From assembly GCA_045806965.1 (NCBI GenBank), contig JBJMIG010000093.1, positions 1 through 64,000 of the forward strand: 64,000 nucleotides of DNA. The letters run 5' to 3'. Below, piece by piece: positions 1 to 7,859 of this stretch (position 1 is the first letter of the stretch; the number at the start of each line of letters is the position of its first letter). The notes beneath the pieces are model-generated. The model ran no database searches, was not told the DNA's origin, and worked only from the letters and a program-made list of their open reading frames with translations. The position numbers and the translations under genes are program-made. This DNA comes from DASYTH01 sp045806965 (GTDB taxonomy: Bacteria; Actinomycetota; Actinomycetes; Mycobacteriales; Pseudonocardiaceae).

Positions 1-786
1 CAGCGGGCCGCCGTACGCGCCTCGGTGCAGGAGCGGCCCGCCGCGCCGGAGGTACCCGACGGGTTCGCCGACGACGTCCGGGCCGCGCTCTACGCCTCCA
101 AGGTCGTCGCCTACGCCCAGGGCTTCGACCTGATCGTGGCCGGCGCACGGGAGTTCGACTGGGACATCGACCTCGGCGTGCCGGTGACCGGGATCGCCGA
201 GGCCACCTTCGCCAGGGCGCTGTCCGCCCACCCGGAGCAGCGCGCCGCCGCCCGCGCCGTGCTGCCCGGGCCGAGCTCCGCCGTGCCGCTCGGCGATCGG
301 GACACCTTCGTCGACGACGTGCGCAAGGCCCTGTACGCCTCCAAGGTGGTGGCCTACGCGCAGGGCTACGACCAGATGGCCGCGGCGAGCGCGGAGTACG
401 GCTGGCAGATCGACCTCGGCGCGATGGCCACGATCTGGCGCGGCGGCTGCATCATCCGGGCCCGCTTCCTCGACCGCATCCGCGAGGCCTACGCCAACGC
501 CCCCGAGTTGCCCAGCCTGCTGGTCGACCCGTACTTCGCCGACGCGGTGGCGCAGGGGCAGGACGCCTGGCGCCGGATCGTCGCGCATGCCGCCCAGGCC
601 GGCATCCCCACCCCGGCGTTCAGCTCGTCGCTGGCCTACGAAGAAGGGCTGCGCGCCGAGCGGCGGCCGGCCGCGCAGATCCACGGACTGCGCGACTACT
701 TCGGCGCGCACACCTACCGGCGGGTGGACCGGGACGGCAGCTTCCACACCATGTGGGGTGCGGACCGCAGAGAGGTCGACGCGTGA
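1..786 (+). CDS. gnd: 6-phosphogluconate dehydrogenase, C-terminal part (5' end outside window)
   Basis: This is the pentose-phosphate enzyme that converts 6-phosphogluconate to ribulose 5-phosphate with NADP reduction. Only the C-terminal domain is in the window; the frame is open from base 1. The family helical-domain signatures are visible: ALYASKVVAYAQGYDQM, IWRGGCIIRARFLDRI and the C-terminal DYFGAHTYRRVDRDGSFHT. Unusually, the block F-x-DDVR...ALYASKVVAYAQG...IDLG occurs twice, at bases 64-177 and 307-420 (26 of 38 residues identical, offset 81 codons). In homologues known to me it occurs once, after GVPVTGIAEA. Here the first copy directly precedes GVPVTGIAEATF, where normal proteins have a K-G-T-G-x-W-T segment. 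The stop overlaps the next gene's GTG. Family assignment is secure; whether the duplicated protein is active is unknown. Confidence 0.93.
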   Translation, partial: QRAAVRASVQERPAAPEVPDGFADDVRAALYASKVVAYAQGFDLIVAGAREFDWDIDLGVPVTGIAEATFARALSAHPEQRAAARAVLPGPSSAVPLGDRDTFVDDVRKALYASKVVAYAQGYDQMAAASAEYGWQIDLGAMATIWRGGCIIRARFLDRIREAYANAPELPSLLVDPYFADAVAQGQDAWRRIVAHAAQAGIPTPAFSSSLAYEEGLRAERRPAAQIHGLRDYFGAHTYRRVDRDGSFHTMWGADRREVDA

Positions 787-1532
787 TCACCGTCGGGGTG
801 GACCTGGCCGCGGAGCCGGACACCACGGCCGTCGCGGTGCTGGAATGGCGGGCCAAGGGCGCCGAGTTGACCGCGCTCACGGTGCCGGCCGACGACGCCG
901 CGGTGCTCCAGCTCGCGCAGGGTGCGGACAAGATCGGCATCGACTGCCCGCTCGGCTGGCCGGACGCCTTCGTCGAGTTCCTGTCCGCACACCGGGAACG
1001 CCGGGCCGACACGGCCAACCACGTGATGGGCGGGGAGTGGCGCCGCGGGTTGGCCAACCGGCTGACCGACCGGCTGGTGCGGGAGCAACTGAACATCATC
1101 CCGCTCAGCGTGGCCACCGACCGGATCGGACTGACCGCGATGCGCGCCGCCCGGCTGCAGAACCTGCTCGCCGAACGCGGCCACCCGATCGACCGGGCCG
1201 GCGCCGGGCTGATCGTCGAGGTCTACCCGGCCGCCGGGCTCAACTACTGGCAGCTCGATCACCGGCGGTACAAGGGCGGCAAACAGCGCAGCCGGCTCGG
1301 CGAGCTGGTGGACAGCCTGCTCAGGGCGGCGCCGTGGCTCACCCTGAGTGGGTACGAGCCGCTCTGCCGGCACAGCGACCACGCATTCGACGCGGTGGTC
1401 GCCGCATTGCTGGCCCGCGCTTCGGCTCTGCGTCTGGCGAGCATCCCGGGCACCGACGAGGAGCGGGCCGCGGCCGACACCGAGGGCTGGATCGCCCTGC
1501 CGACGGCGCCGCTCGCCGACCTCGCCCGGTAG
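783..1532 (+). CDS. DUF429 family protein (predicted RNase H-fold nuclease)
   Basis: The 249-residue product starts VITVGVDLA and carries DKIGIDCPLGWPDAFVEF, the acidic RNase H-like core typical of DUF429 proteins, followed by YRLTD-type (here NRLTDRLVREQLN) and EVYPAAGLNYW segments. The family is predicted to act on nucleic acids, but no reaction is established to my knowledge. I chose GTG at 783 because it overlaps the gnd stop (GTGA) and begins exactly at the first beta strand; an upstream in-frame ATG at 753 would add ten residues inside gnd. The overlap implies co-translation with gnd, a pairing with no obvious functional logic. The family is fairly sure; the function is open. Confidence 0.82.
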   Translation: MITVGVDLAAEPDTTAVAVLEWRAKGAELTALTVPADDAAVLQLAQGADKIGIDCPLGWPDAFVEFLSAHRERRADTANHVMGGEWRRGLANRLTDRLVREQLNIIPLSVATDRIGLTAMRAARLQNLLAERGHPIDRAGAGLIVEVYPAAGLNYWQLDHRRYKGGKQRSRLGELVDSLLRAAPWLTLSGYEPLCRHSDHAFDAVVAALLARASALRLASIPGTDEERAAADTEGWIALPTAPLADLAR

Positions 1533-1672
1533 TCCCGCGCTGACCCGAACTCGATGCGGATCGGGTTGTGGGTTGAGCGGGGTTGGGTTCACTGGACCTG
1601 GGTATTCCGCGACCAGACGGTCGTCGAGTCGGGCGGTGGACCATGGCGAGGGATCCGAGACAGGACGCACGC

Positions 1673-2125
1673 ATGACGGCGGGCCGGCTGGTGACCATGG
1701 CCCGCGCCGGGGAATTGGACGCGGTGGCCGGTTCGCTCACCCTGCTCACCTTCGCCGGGCAGCGGCAGAACGAACGTCTGCGGCTCATCCTCGGCGCGCT
1801 GATCGAGGCGAACGCGTCGATGCTGATCCGTCGGGCCAACGCGATGGGGATGAACGGCACGTTCGGGGCGGACCTGCGCCAGGACGACGAGACCACGGTG
1901 GACATCGACCGGCTCGACCCGCCGGTACGGGCCACCGTGCGGGCGCTGCTCGCCCAGGTCAACGGTTGCCCGGACGACGCGGCCGACCAGGTCTCCCTGG
2001 CCCTCGCCGGGGACCAGCAGGCGTGTGTCAAGGTGATCGTGCTCGCCCTGCAGTGGACGCTCAACGCACTCGAGTGGTGCACCGACGACGCCCGCCCAGA
2101 CTGGCTCGACCGCCAAGCAAGCTAG
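1673..2125 (+). CDS. Hypothetical protein, alpha-helical
   Basis: The 150-residue product begins MTAGRLVTMARAGEL. I do not recognise the family. It looks soluble and mostly helical, with a middle acidic stretch (DLRQDDETTVDIDRLD) and a C-terminal hydrophobic helix (VKVIVLALQWTLNALEW). Codon third positions are strongly GC, as expected for a real gene. I chose the ATG at 1673 because AGGA lies seven bases upstream; in-frame alternatives are ATG 1643 and ATG 1583 with poorer ribosome-binding sites. It stands alone between the DUF429 gene and a 21-bp repeat array that starts 11 bases after its stop. Confidence 0.6.
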   Translation: MTAGRLVTMARAGELDAVAGSLTLLTFAGQRQNERLRLILGALIEANASMLIRRANAMGMNGTFGADLRQDDETTVDIDRLDPPVRATVRALLAQVNGCPDDAADQVSLALAGDQQACVKVIVLALQWTLNALEWCTDDARPDWLDRQAS

Positions 2126-2136
2126 TCCCCATTCCC

Positions 2137-2239
2137 GCGAGTCTCGCGCTCAGGCAAGCGAGTCTCGCGCTCAGGCAAGCGAGTCTCGCGCTCAGGCAAG
2201 CGAGTCTCGCGCTCAGGCAACTGAGTTGCGCTCAGGCAA
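2137..2239 (+). repeat. Intergenic array of 21-bp tandem repeats (site 1 of 4)
   Basis: Four exact 21-bp copies (2137-2157, 2158-2178, 2179-2199, 2200-2220) are followed by a shorter variant that starts CTGAGTT. Each unit is the palindrome-like GCGAGTCTCGC followed directly by GCTCAGGCAA. Related arrays lie at 32488, 33645 and 53520. The units abut with no spacers, so this is not a CRISPR. The array sits directly after the stop of the upstream gene and could act as a 3'-end or terminator element. That role is inferred. Confidence 0.9.
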
Positions 2240-2379
2240 CACCGCACGGCGCCCGTGCATGATCGCGGCGGGACGCGCGTTCCGCACATGGCAGGTTGCA
2301 ACGACCGGTGGTGTCGCCCGGTTCGTCCGGTGCGCAACCATCAGCGCCGTGTCATCGCGCCGACCGCGAATGGTTCCGG

Positions 2380-2389
2380 AAGGAGGTGA
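2380..2389 (+). promoter_or_regulatory. Full-consensus ribosome-binding site of the lanthipeptide-like gene
   Basis: AAGGAGGTGA is fully complementary to the usual 3' end of actinobacterial 16S rRNA and lies six bases before the ATG at 2396. This is the strongest Shine-Dalgarno match I noticed in the window and supports a 35-codon frame that would otherwise be easy to overlook. Confidence 0.85.
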
Positions 2390-2395
2390 ACCGCC

Positions 2396-2500
2396 ATGAC
2401 CCTCCTTGATCTCCAAGGAATGGACGCTCCCGCCGGCGTAGGTGAGGGCACGAGCTCGTTGAGCATCGTGCTCTGCGAACCGAACGACGCGACCGGGTAA
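2396..2500 (+). CDS. Putative class III lanthipeptide (SapB/RamS-like) precursor peptide
   Basis: A 34-residue peptide. The N-terminus MTLLDLQGMD matches the conserved leader motif of class III lanthipeptides (the L-x-D-L-Q block of RamS and AmfS precursors). The C-terminal part contains SSLSIVLC (residues 20-27), which fits the S-x2-S-x3-C pattern from which LanKC enzymes make labionin or lanthionine rings. The S. coelicolor SapB precursor has very similar segments (SSLSITTC), but two of them. Here there is one potential ring, then a hydrophilic tail, EPNDATG. The ribosome-binding site is perfect. No RamC/LanKC kinase-cyclase or exporter is in the window, so modification would have to occur in trans. 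SapB is a morphogenetic surfactant for aerial growth; the role here is inferred only. Confidence 0.72.
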   Translation: MTLLDLQGMDAPAGVGEGTSSLSIVLCEPNDATG

Positions 2501-2576
2501 CGGTGCCGAGGCGGCGGGGCCGGCACACGCGGCGGGTGAGTTCCAGATGATCGCGACCCGGCGCCGGCTCCGCCCG

Positions 2577-2807
2577 TCACGGCTCCCGAAAGCGGACCGT
2601 GACAGTGCCTTCGTCCACGCGGGTCCGGATCTGTTCCGCGAGTTGCGATGCCTGTTCTGCGGTCACAAAATCATGCAGCCTGAACGCCACCCATGCGGAC
2701 GGCAGGGACAGCGCCAGCGACACCTGTTGGACCAACGGATGGTCGTGCAGCTCACGCCACCGCTCGCCGACCGGATGCTCCACGACGATGACGAACACGG
2801 CTGTCAT
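2577..2807 (-). CDS. Hypothetical small protein downstream of rhaB
   Basis: A 76-residue product if started at the ATG at 2807 (MTAVFVIVVEHPVGERW), which has GGGA about five bases upstream; an ATG at 2825 adds six residues. It ends VRFREP. The pattern of a beta strand, helix, WVAFRLHDF strand and a long C-terminal helix suggests a compact alpha/beta fold, but I recognise no family. It begins 61 bases after the rhaB stop on the same strand and may be the last gene of the rhamnose operon. It converges with the lanthipeptide-like gene. Confidence 0.55.
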   Translation of the reverse strand: MTAVFVIVVEHPVGERWRELHDHPLVQQVSLALSLPSAWVAFRLHDFVTAEQASQLAEQIRTRVDEGTVTVRFREP

Positions 2808-2868
2808 CGTGTCCCACAGGACCATTGCCGTCAACGACGGTGCGGTGGCGGCGGAGCGGACCGCGCGG

Positions 2869-4311
2869 TCAGCCCGGGTCCGGCCAGACTCGCCGCTCGG
2901 CACAGCGCCAGGCACGCTGGTCGCCGCGCGGCGAATAACGCCTCAGTCGCTGGGTGCGGCGGAGCAGGGCACGCAGGGCCGGAAGGTCACCGGCGACCGC
3001 GCCGAGCGCCCTGGCCTGGATCAGCACGTTGCCGAACGCGGCGGCCTCGACCGGTCCGGCGACCACGCTCACCCCGCAGGCGTCCGCGGTGAGCTGACAG
3101 AGCAGCGAGTTGCGCGCCCCGCCACCCACCATGTGCACGGTTTCCACCTGCCGCCCGGTGAGCTCCCGCGCGGTGCGCAGCGCCCGCCGGTGGGCGAGCG
3201 CGAGGCTGTCCAGGATGCACCGGACGAACCCGGCCGGCGTTTCCGGTGCGGGCTGGCCGGTTGCCCGGCAGGCCCGCGCGATCCGTGCCGGCATGTCGCC
3301 AGGGGCAAGGAAGTCCGGATCGTCCGGGTCGACGAGCGCGGTGAACGGGGGCGCGTCCGCGGCCGCGCGCAGCACCGGCTCCAGCTCGATGTTCCAGCGG
3401 CGCAACGACTCCTGAAGCAACCACAGGCCCATCACGTTGCGCAGGTAGCGAACCGTGCCGTCCACCCCGAGCTCGTTGGTGAAGTTGGCCAGCCGGCTCG
3501 CCTCGGTGAGCACCGGAGCGTCCAGCTCCAGCCCGACCAGGGACCAGGTGCCACACGAGATGTAGGCGAACGCCGGTCCGTCGGCCGGCACGCCGACCAC
3601 CGCGGACGCGGTGTCGTGCGAGGCGACGGCCAGCACCGGCACCGGTCCGGGCAACCCGGTCTGCTCGAGCACCTCCGGCGCCAGCTCACCGATCCGCTCC
3701 CCCGGCTGCCGCAGCGCAGGGAGCAGCTCGGGGTCGATTCCCGTGCGGCGGACCAGATCCACCGCCCAGTCCCGGGTGCGCACGTCAAGCAGCTGGGTGG
3801 TTGACGCGTTGGTCAGCTCGGCGCCGATGCTTCCGGTCAGCCAGTACGCCAGCAGGTCCGGGATGAGCAACAGCCGGCGCGCGGCGGCCAGTTGCGCACC
3901 GTCCAGCGCCGACGCCAGCTGATAGATCGTGTTGATGGGCAGGAACGCAAGCCCGGTGCTGGCATAGATCCGCTCGGCGCCCAGCGCGTCGGTCACCCGC
4001 TGCATCACCCCCGCGGTGCGGCCGTCCCGGTAGTGCACCGGGTTGCCGAGCAGCGCGCCCGAGGCGTCGAGCAGCCCGTAGTCCACACCCCATGAGTCGA
4101 TGCCGACGCCGTCGAGCCGGCCCGCCGCCCGCAGTCCGTCCAGAACTCCTTGGTAGAGCCGGAGAATGTCCCAGTGCAGGGTGCCGCCGGCGCGCACCGG
4201 CACGTTGTCGAACCGGCGGAGCTCGGTCAGCTCGAGCCGGTCCGGAGCGACCTGGCCGAGCATCACCCGCCCGCTGGACGCGCCCAGATCGACCGCCGCG
4301 ACGGTGACCAT
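2869..4311 (-). CDS. rhaB: L-rhamnulokinase
   Basis: FGGY-family sugar kinase (480 residues, normal length) that phosphorylates L-rhamnulose to rhamnulose 1-phosphate in the cytoplasm. Visible features are the N-terminal phosphate-binding segment AAVDLGASSGRVMLG (residues 4-18), GIDSWGVDYGLLD, ASHDTASAVVGVP, the second domain entry YISCGTWSLVGLE and the C-terminal nucleotide-binding VHMVGGGARNSLLCQLTAD. The ATG at 4311 overlaps the stop of the preceding aldolase/dehydrogenase gene (ATGA), which argues for this start and for coupled translation. The frame stays open far upstream of 4311, but that part is antisense-like noise within the preceding gene. Confidence 0.95.
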   Translation of the reverse strand: MVTVAAVDLGASSGRVMLGQVAPDRLELTELRRFDNVPVRAGGTLHWDILRLYQGVLDGLRAAGRLDGVGIDSWGVDYGLLDASGALLGNPVHYRDGRTAGVMQRVTDALGAERIYASTGLAFLPINTIYQLASALDGAQLAAARRLLLIPDLLAYWLTGSIGAELTNASTTQLLDVRTRDWAVDLVRRTGIDPELLPALRQPGERIGELAPEVLEQTGLPGPVPVLAVASHDTASAVVGVPADGPAFAYISCGTWSLVGLELDAPVLTEASRLANFTNELGVDGTVRYLRNVMGLWLLQESLRRWNIELEPVLRAAADAPPFTALVDPDDPDFLAPGDMPARIARACRATGQPAPETPAGFVRCILDSLALAHRRALRTARELTGRQVETVHMVGGGARNSLLCQLTADACGVSVVAGPVEAAAFGNVLIQARALGAVAGDLPALRALLRRTQRLRRYSPRGDQRAWRCAERRVWPDPG

Positions 4312-6344
4312 CAGCGCAGGAACGCCGCGGCCACCCCGGCGTCTACCGGAATGTGCAAACCGGTGGTGTGCGCCAACTCCCCGGCGGTCAGCACGAACAC
4401 CGCGTCCGCCACGTGCTCGGGCAGCACCTCGAGGCCGAGCAGCGTTCGCCTGGCGTAGAACGCACCTAGCTGCTCCTCCGGCACGCCGTAGACCGCCGCG
4501 CGTTGCGCGCCCCAGCCCTTGGCGAAGATCCCGGAGCCCCGCACGACGGCGTCCGGGTTGACCCCGTTGACCCGGATTCCGTGCGCGCCAAGCTCGGCGG
4601 CGAGCAGCCGGACCTGGTGCGCCTGGTCCGCCTTCGCCGCGCCGTAGCCGATGTTGTTCGGCCCGGCGAAAACGCCGTTCTTGGACACGATGTAGACGAT
4701 GTCGCCGCCCAAACCCTGGCCGGTCATCACCCTGGCGGCCGCGCGGGAGACCAGGAACGAGCCACGGGCCATGACGTCGTGCTGCACCTCCCAGTCCCGG
4801 ACCGTGGTGTCCAGCAACGACTTCGAGATGGACAACCCGGCGTTGTTGACCACCAGGTCCACTCCGCCGAAGGCCAGCACGGCAGCCTGGAACGCGGCGT
4901 CCACGGCGTCCTCTTCGGACACGTCGAGCGGCACGGCGATCGCGGTGTCGGGGTCGCCGAGCTCCCCGGTCACCGTGGCCGCGGCGGACTCGTCGAGATC
5001 GGATACGGCCACGCACGCGCCTTCGGCGGCGAGCCGGTGCGCGATCGCCCGGCCGATCCCCGAGCCGGCGCCGGTCACCAGCGCGACCCGGCCGGCCAGC
5101 GGTTTCGGGTTGGGCAACCGACGCAGCTTCGCCTCCTCGAGCGCCCAGTACTCGATCCGAAACTTCTCCGCCTCCGGGATCGGGGCATAGCTGGAGACCG
5201 CCTCGGCGCCACGCATCACGTTGATCGCGTTGACGTAGAACTCCCCGGCCACCCTCGCGGTCTGCTTGTTCGCGCCGAAGCTGAACATCCCTGTCCCTGG
5301 CACCAGCACGATGGCCGGGTCCGCACCGCGCATCGGCGGCGTGTCCTGGCCGGCGTTCCGCTCGTAGTAAGCCCGATAGTCCTCCCGGTAGGCGGAATGC
5401 AGCTCGCGCAACCTGGCGAACACCGACTCGGGTGGAGCGTCCGCCGGCAGGTCGAGCACCAGCGGCCGGACCTTCGTGCGCAGAAAGTGGTCCGGGCACG
5501 AGGTGCCGAGCGCGGCCAGGGGGGCGAGCTTCTCCCTGGCGAGGAAGTCCAGCACCGCAGGAAGGTCGGTGTAGTGCCCGACCTGTCTGCGGTCGGTGGA
5601 GACAAGTCCGCGCAGCACCGGGAAGATCGCCGCGGCCCGGTCCCGGCGCAACGGCTGGGGCAGCGGCTCGAATCCGGGTCGCACCGAACCGAACGGCTCC
5701 GCGCGGCCGCGCCTGGCCAGGAACGCGGTGGCGTCGGCGATGATCGATCGCGAGTTCCGCTCGCACTCCTCGGCCGTAGCGCCCCACGCGGTGATGCCAT
5801 GACCGCCGAGAATCACCCCGACGGCGTCCGGGTTCGCCGCCCGAATCGCCGCGATGTCGAGACCCAGCTGGAATCCCGGCCGGCGCCACGGCACCCAGCG
5901 GACCCGGCCACCGAAGCACTCCTTGGTCAGCGCCTCGCCGTCGGCCGCGGTGGCGAGCGCGATGCCGGCGTCCGGGTGCAGGTGGTCCACGTGCGGGTCG
6001 GGCAGCAACCCGTGCATGGCGGTGTCGATCGAGGGCGCCGCGCCTCCCCTGCCGTGCAGGCAGTAGTCCAGCGCGGCGACCATCTCGTCCTCCCGGTCCA
6101 CCCCGGGGTAGGTGCCGGCCAGGGCTCGCAGCCGGTCCAGCCGCAGTACGGCCAGCCCGGGCTCGGTCAGCGTGCCGAGGTCGCCGCCGGAACCCTTGAC
6201 CCACAGCAGATCCACCGGGCCACCGGTGACCGGATCGGTACCGGACGCCTTGGCCGAGGTGTTGCCGCCGGCGTAGTTGGTGTTGCGCGGATCGGCACCG
6301 AGCCGGTTGCTGCGGGCCAGCAGCGCGGCCACCTCCGGGTGCAT
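4311..6344 (-). CDS. rhaD: Bifunctional rhamnulose-1-phosphate aldolase / L-lactaldehyde dehydrogenase (class II aldolase-SDR fusion)
   Basis: A 677-residue fusion. Roughly residues 1-400 form a class II aldolase domain: NTNYAGGNTSAK substrate loop, WVKGSGGD, and zinc ligands in DPHVDHLHPDAG. Residues about 415-677 form a short-chain dehydrogenase: VALVTGAGSGIGRAIA nucleotide-binding motif, NNAG, and Y-G-A-A-K at the active site. The family (RhaEW/YuxG type) splits rhamnulose 1-phosphate into dihydroxyacetone phosphate and L-lactaldehyde and oxidises the aldehyde to lactate. The ATG at 6344 shares a TGATG junction with the rhaI stop. A TTG at 6356 would add four residues and is less likely. 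It replaces separate rhaD and lactaldehyde dehydrogenase genes. Confidence 0.94.
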   Translation of the reverse strand: MHPEVAALLARSNRLGADPRNTNYAGGNTSAKASGTDPVTGGPVDLLWVKGSGGDLGTLTEPGLAVLRLDRLRALAGTYPGVDREDEMVAALDYCLHGRGGAAPSIDTAMHGLLPDPHVDHLHPDAGIALATAADGEALTKECFGGRVRWVPWRRPGFQLGLDIAAIRAANPDAVGVILGGHGITAWGATAEECERNSRSIIADATAFLARRGRAEPFGSVRPGFEPLPQPLRRDRAAAIFPVLRGLVSTDRRQVGHYTDLPAVLDFLAREKLAPLAALGTSCPDHFLRTKVRPLVLDLPADAPPESVFARLRELHSAYREDYRAYYERNAGQDTPPMRGADPAIVLVPGTGMFSFGANKQTARVAGEFYVNAINVMRGAEAVSSYAPIPEAEKFRIEYWALEEAKLRRLPNPKPLAGRVALVTGAGSGIGRAIAHRLAAEGACVAVSDLDESAAATVTGELGDPDTAIAVPLDVSEEDAVDAAFQAAVLAFGGVDLVVNNAGLSISKSLLDTTVRDWEVQHDVMARGSFLVSRAAARVMTGQGLGGDIVYIVSKNGVFAGPNNIGYGAAKADQAHQVRLLAAELGAHGIRVNGVNPDAVVRGSGIFAKGWGAQRAAVYGVPEEQLGAFYARRTLLGLEVLPEHVADAVFVLTAGELAHTTGLHIPVDAGVAAAFLR

Positions 6345-7510
6345 CAGGCCCCCCAACCGGCCGCGGTGCCGCCGATCCGCTCGGCCGCGATCCGCTCCGC
6401 GTAGCCGGAGGCGGCGTAGGCGGCCAGCGGATCCGGGTCGAGGCCCTGCGCCGCACGCACCTCACGCAGCAGCGGCCGCACGTCGGTGTTGTAGGCGTCC
6501 ATGACAATCCCGTTGGCGCCGAGAACATCCCCGGCGCGTTGGGCGTGTGCCAGTGCGGACGAGTCGATCAGCAACGCCTTCGCGGTCGCCTCCTGCACGT
6601 TCATCACCGAGCGTATCTGCCCGGGGATCTTGGGCTCGATGTTGTGGCACTGGTCCAGCATGAACGCGATGCCGGCGTCCGGGTGGTGCCCACCGGCCCG
6701 CACCACCTCGGCCATGATCCGGAACAGTTGGAACGGGTCCGCGGCGCCGACCATCAGGTCGTCGTCGGCGTAGAACCGCGAGTTGAAGTCGAACCCACCG
6801 AGCTTTCCCTTGCGCAACAGGAAGGCGACGATGAACTCGATGTTGGTGCCCGGTGCGTGGTGGCCGGTGTCCACCACCACCGCCGCCTTGGGCCCCAACT
6901 CGACGCAGTGCGCGTACGCGGTGCCCCAGTCGGGCACGTCCATCGTGTAGAAGGCCGGCTCGAACAGCTTGTACTCCAACAGCATCCGCTGCCCGTCGGC
7001 GAGCCGGTCGGCCACCGCGCGCAACGCTTCGGCCAGCCGGTCCTGCCGCGCGGCGATGTCGTCCTGACCCGGATAGTTCGTGCCGTCGGAGAACCAGAGC
7101 TTCAGGTCCGCGGATCCGGTCTGGTCCATGATGTCCACGCACTCGAGCAGGTGGTCCAGGGCCTTGCGGCGCACCGCCGGATCCGGGTTGGTCACGCTGC
7201 CCAGCATGTAGTCGTTGTCCTGGAACACGTTGGCGTTGATCGCACCGATCCGCAGGCCGAGATCCGCGGCCTGCCGGCCGAGTGCGGCGTAGTCGTCCAC
7301 CGCGTCCCACGGTATGTGCAGCGCGACCGAGCCGGCCACCCCGGTGACCGCGTGTACCTGCGCCGCGTCGGCGATCTTCTCCTGCGGCGTGCGGGGCACC
7401 CCGGCCTGCGGGAACACCTTGAACCGGGTGCCCGAGTTGCCGAACGCCCAGGACGGCAGCTCGATGTGCTGCGCCCGCAGGGCCGAGGCGACCGCGTCGA
7501 GGTCAGGCAT
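6344..7510 (-). CDS. rhaI: L-rhamnose isomerase
   Basis: A 388-residue TIM-barrel isomerase of the RhaI type (actinobacteria and rhizobia, unlike E. coli RhaA) that interconverts L-rhamnose and L-rhamnulose. Metal and substrate motifs include YKLFEPAFYTMDVPDWG (a conserved Glu/Lys region), VVVDTGHHAPGTNIEF, GGFDFNSRFYADDDLMVG and MLDQCHNIEPK. The start ATG at 7510 has GGGAGGGG ahead of it and overlaps rhaM by eight bases, as expected inside an operon. Confidence 0.95.
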   Translation of the reverse strand: MPDLDAVASALRAQHIELPSWAFGNSGTRFKVFPQAGVPRTPQEKIADAAQVHAVTGVAGSVALHIPWDAVDDYAALGRQAADLGLRIGAINANVFQDNDYMLGSVTNPDPAVRRKALDHLLECVDIMDQTGSADLKLWFSDGTNYPGQDDIAARQDRLAEALRAVADRLADGQRMLLEYKLFEPAFYTMDVPDWGTAYAHCVELGPKAAVVVDTGHHAPGTNIEFIVAFLLRKGKLGGFDFNSRFYADDDLMVGAADPFQLFRIMAEVVRAGGHHPDAGIAFMLDQCHNIEPKIPGQIRSVMNVQEATAKALLIDSSALAHAQRAGDVLGANGIVMDAYNTDVRPLLREVRAAQGLDPDPLAAYAASGYAERIAAERIGGTAAGWGA

Positions 7511-7853
7511 GGCCCGTCCCCTCCCTTATCTGGTCCTCGAGATGGAAAACCTCTTCAAGGACAAGGAATCCCTCGTCCGGACGGCGCCCTTCCAAATCGG
7601 TGAAGAAGGGCGCCATCTCGGCCTGCCACCGTGCGTTCACCTCGGTTCGAGCCATCGCCGCACGGGCCGCGTCGAGATCGGCGCACTCCACGTAGCCGAC
7701 CAGCAGCCCGTCCGGCCGCAGGAACAGCGAGTAGTTCCGCCAGCCGGTGTGGTGCAACGCGCGCAACATGTCCGGCCACACCCGGGCGTGCCGGGCGCGG
7801 TACTCGTCGATCAGGTCGGCTCGGACCCTGAGGAGAAAGCAGTAGCGGCGCAC
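7503..7853 (-). CDS. rhaM: L-rhamnose mutarotase
   Basis: A 116-residue member of the RhaM/RhaU family that speeds anomer exchange of L-rhamnose. Diagnostic segments are the N-terminal RRYCFLLRVR, RHARVWPDMLRALHHTGWRNYSLFL (the His, Tyr and Trp of the pocket) and ARTEVNARWQAEMAPFF. The GTG start at 7853 has GAGGG ahead of it and lies six bases after the rhaS stop. In the rhizobial rha operon the equivalent gene is needed for growth on rhamnose. Its place between transporter and isomerase fits that pathway order. Confidence 0.94.
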   Translation of the reverse strand: MRRYCFLLRVRADLIDEYRARHARVWPDMLRALHHTGWRNYSLFLRPDGLLVGYVECADLDAARAAMARTEVNARWQAEMAPFFTDLEGRRPDEGFLVLEEVFHLEDQIREGTGHA

Positions 7854-7859
7854 GGTCCC

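Noticed and set aside
2137..2239. Repeat array considered as a CRISPR.
   Set aside because: Units abut at 21 bp with no spacers, and there are no cas genes in the window.
4503..6404. Long plus-strand open frame opposite the aldolase/dehydrogenase gene.
   Set aside because: Antisense shadow with no recognisable domain.
2869..6528. A single minus-strand frame extending rhaB far upstream.
   Set aside because: Only the part below 4311 resembles a protein; the rest overlaps the aldolase/dehydrogenase gene out of frame and is Arg/Pro-rich.
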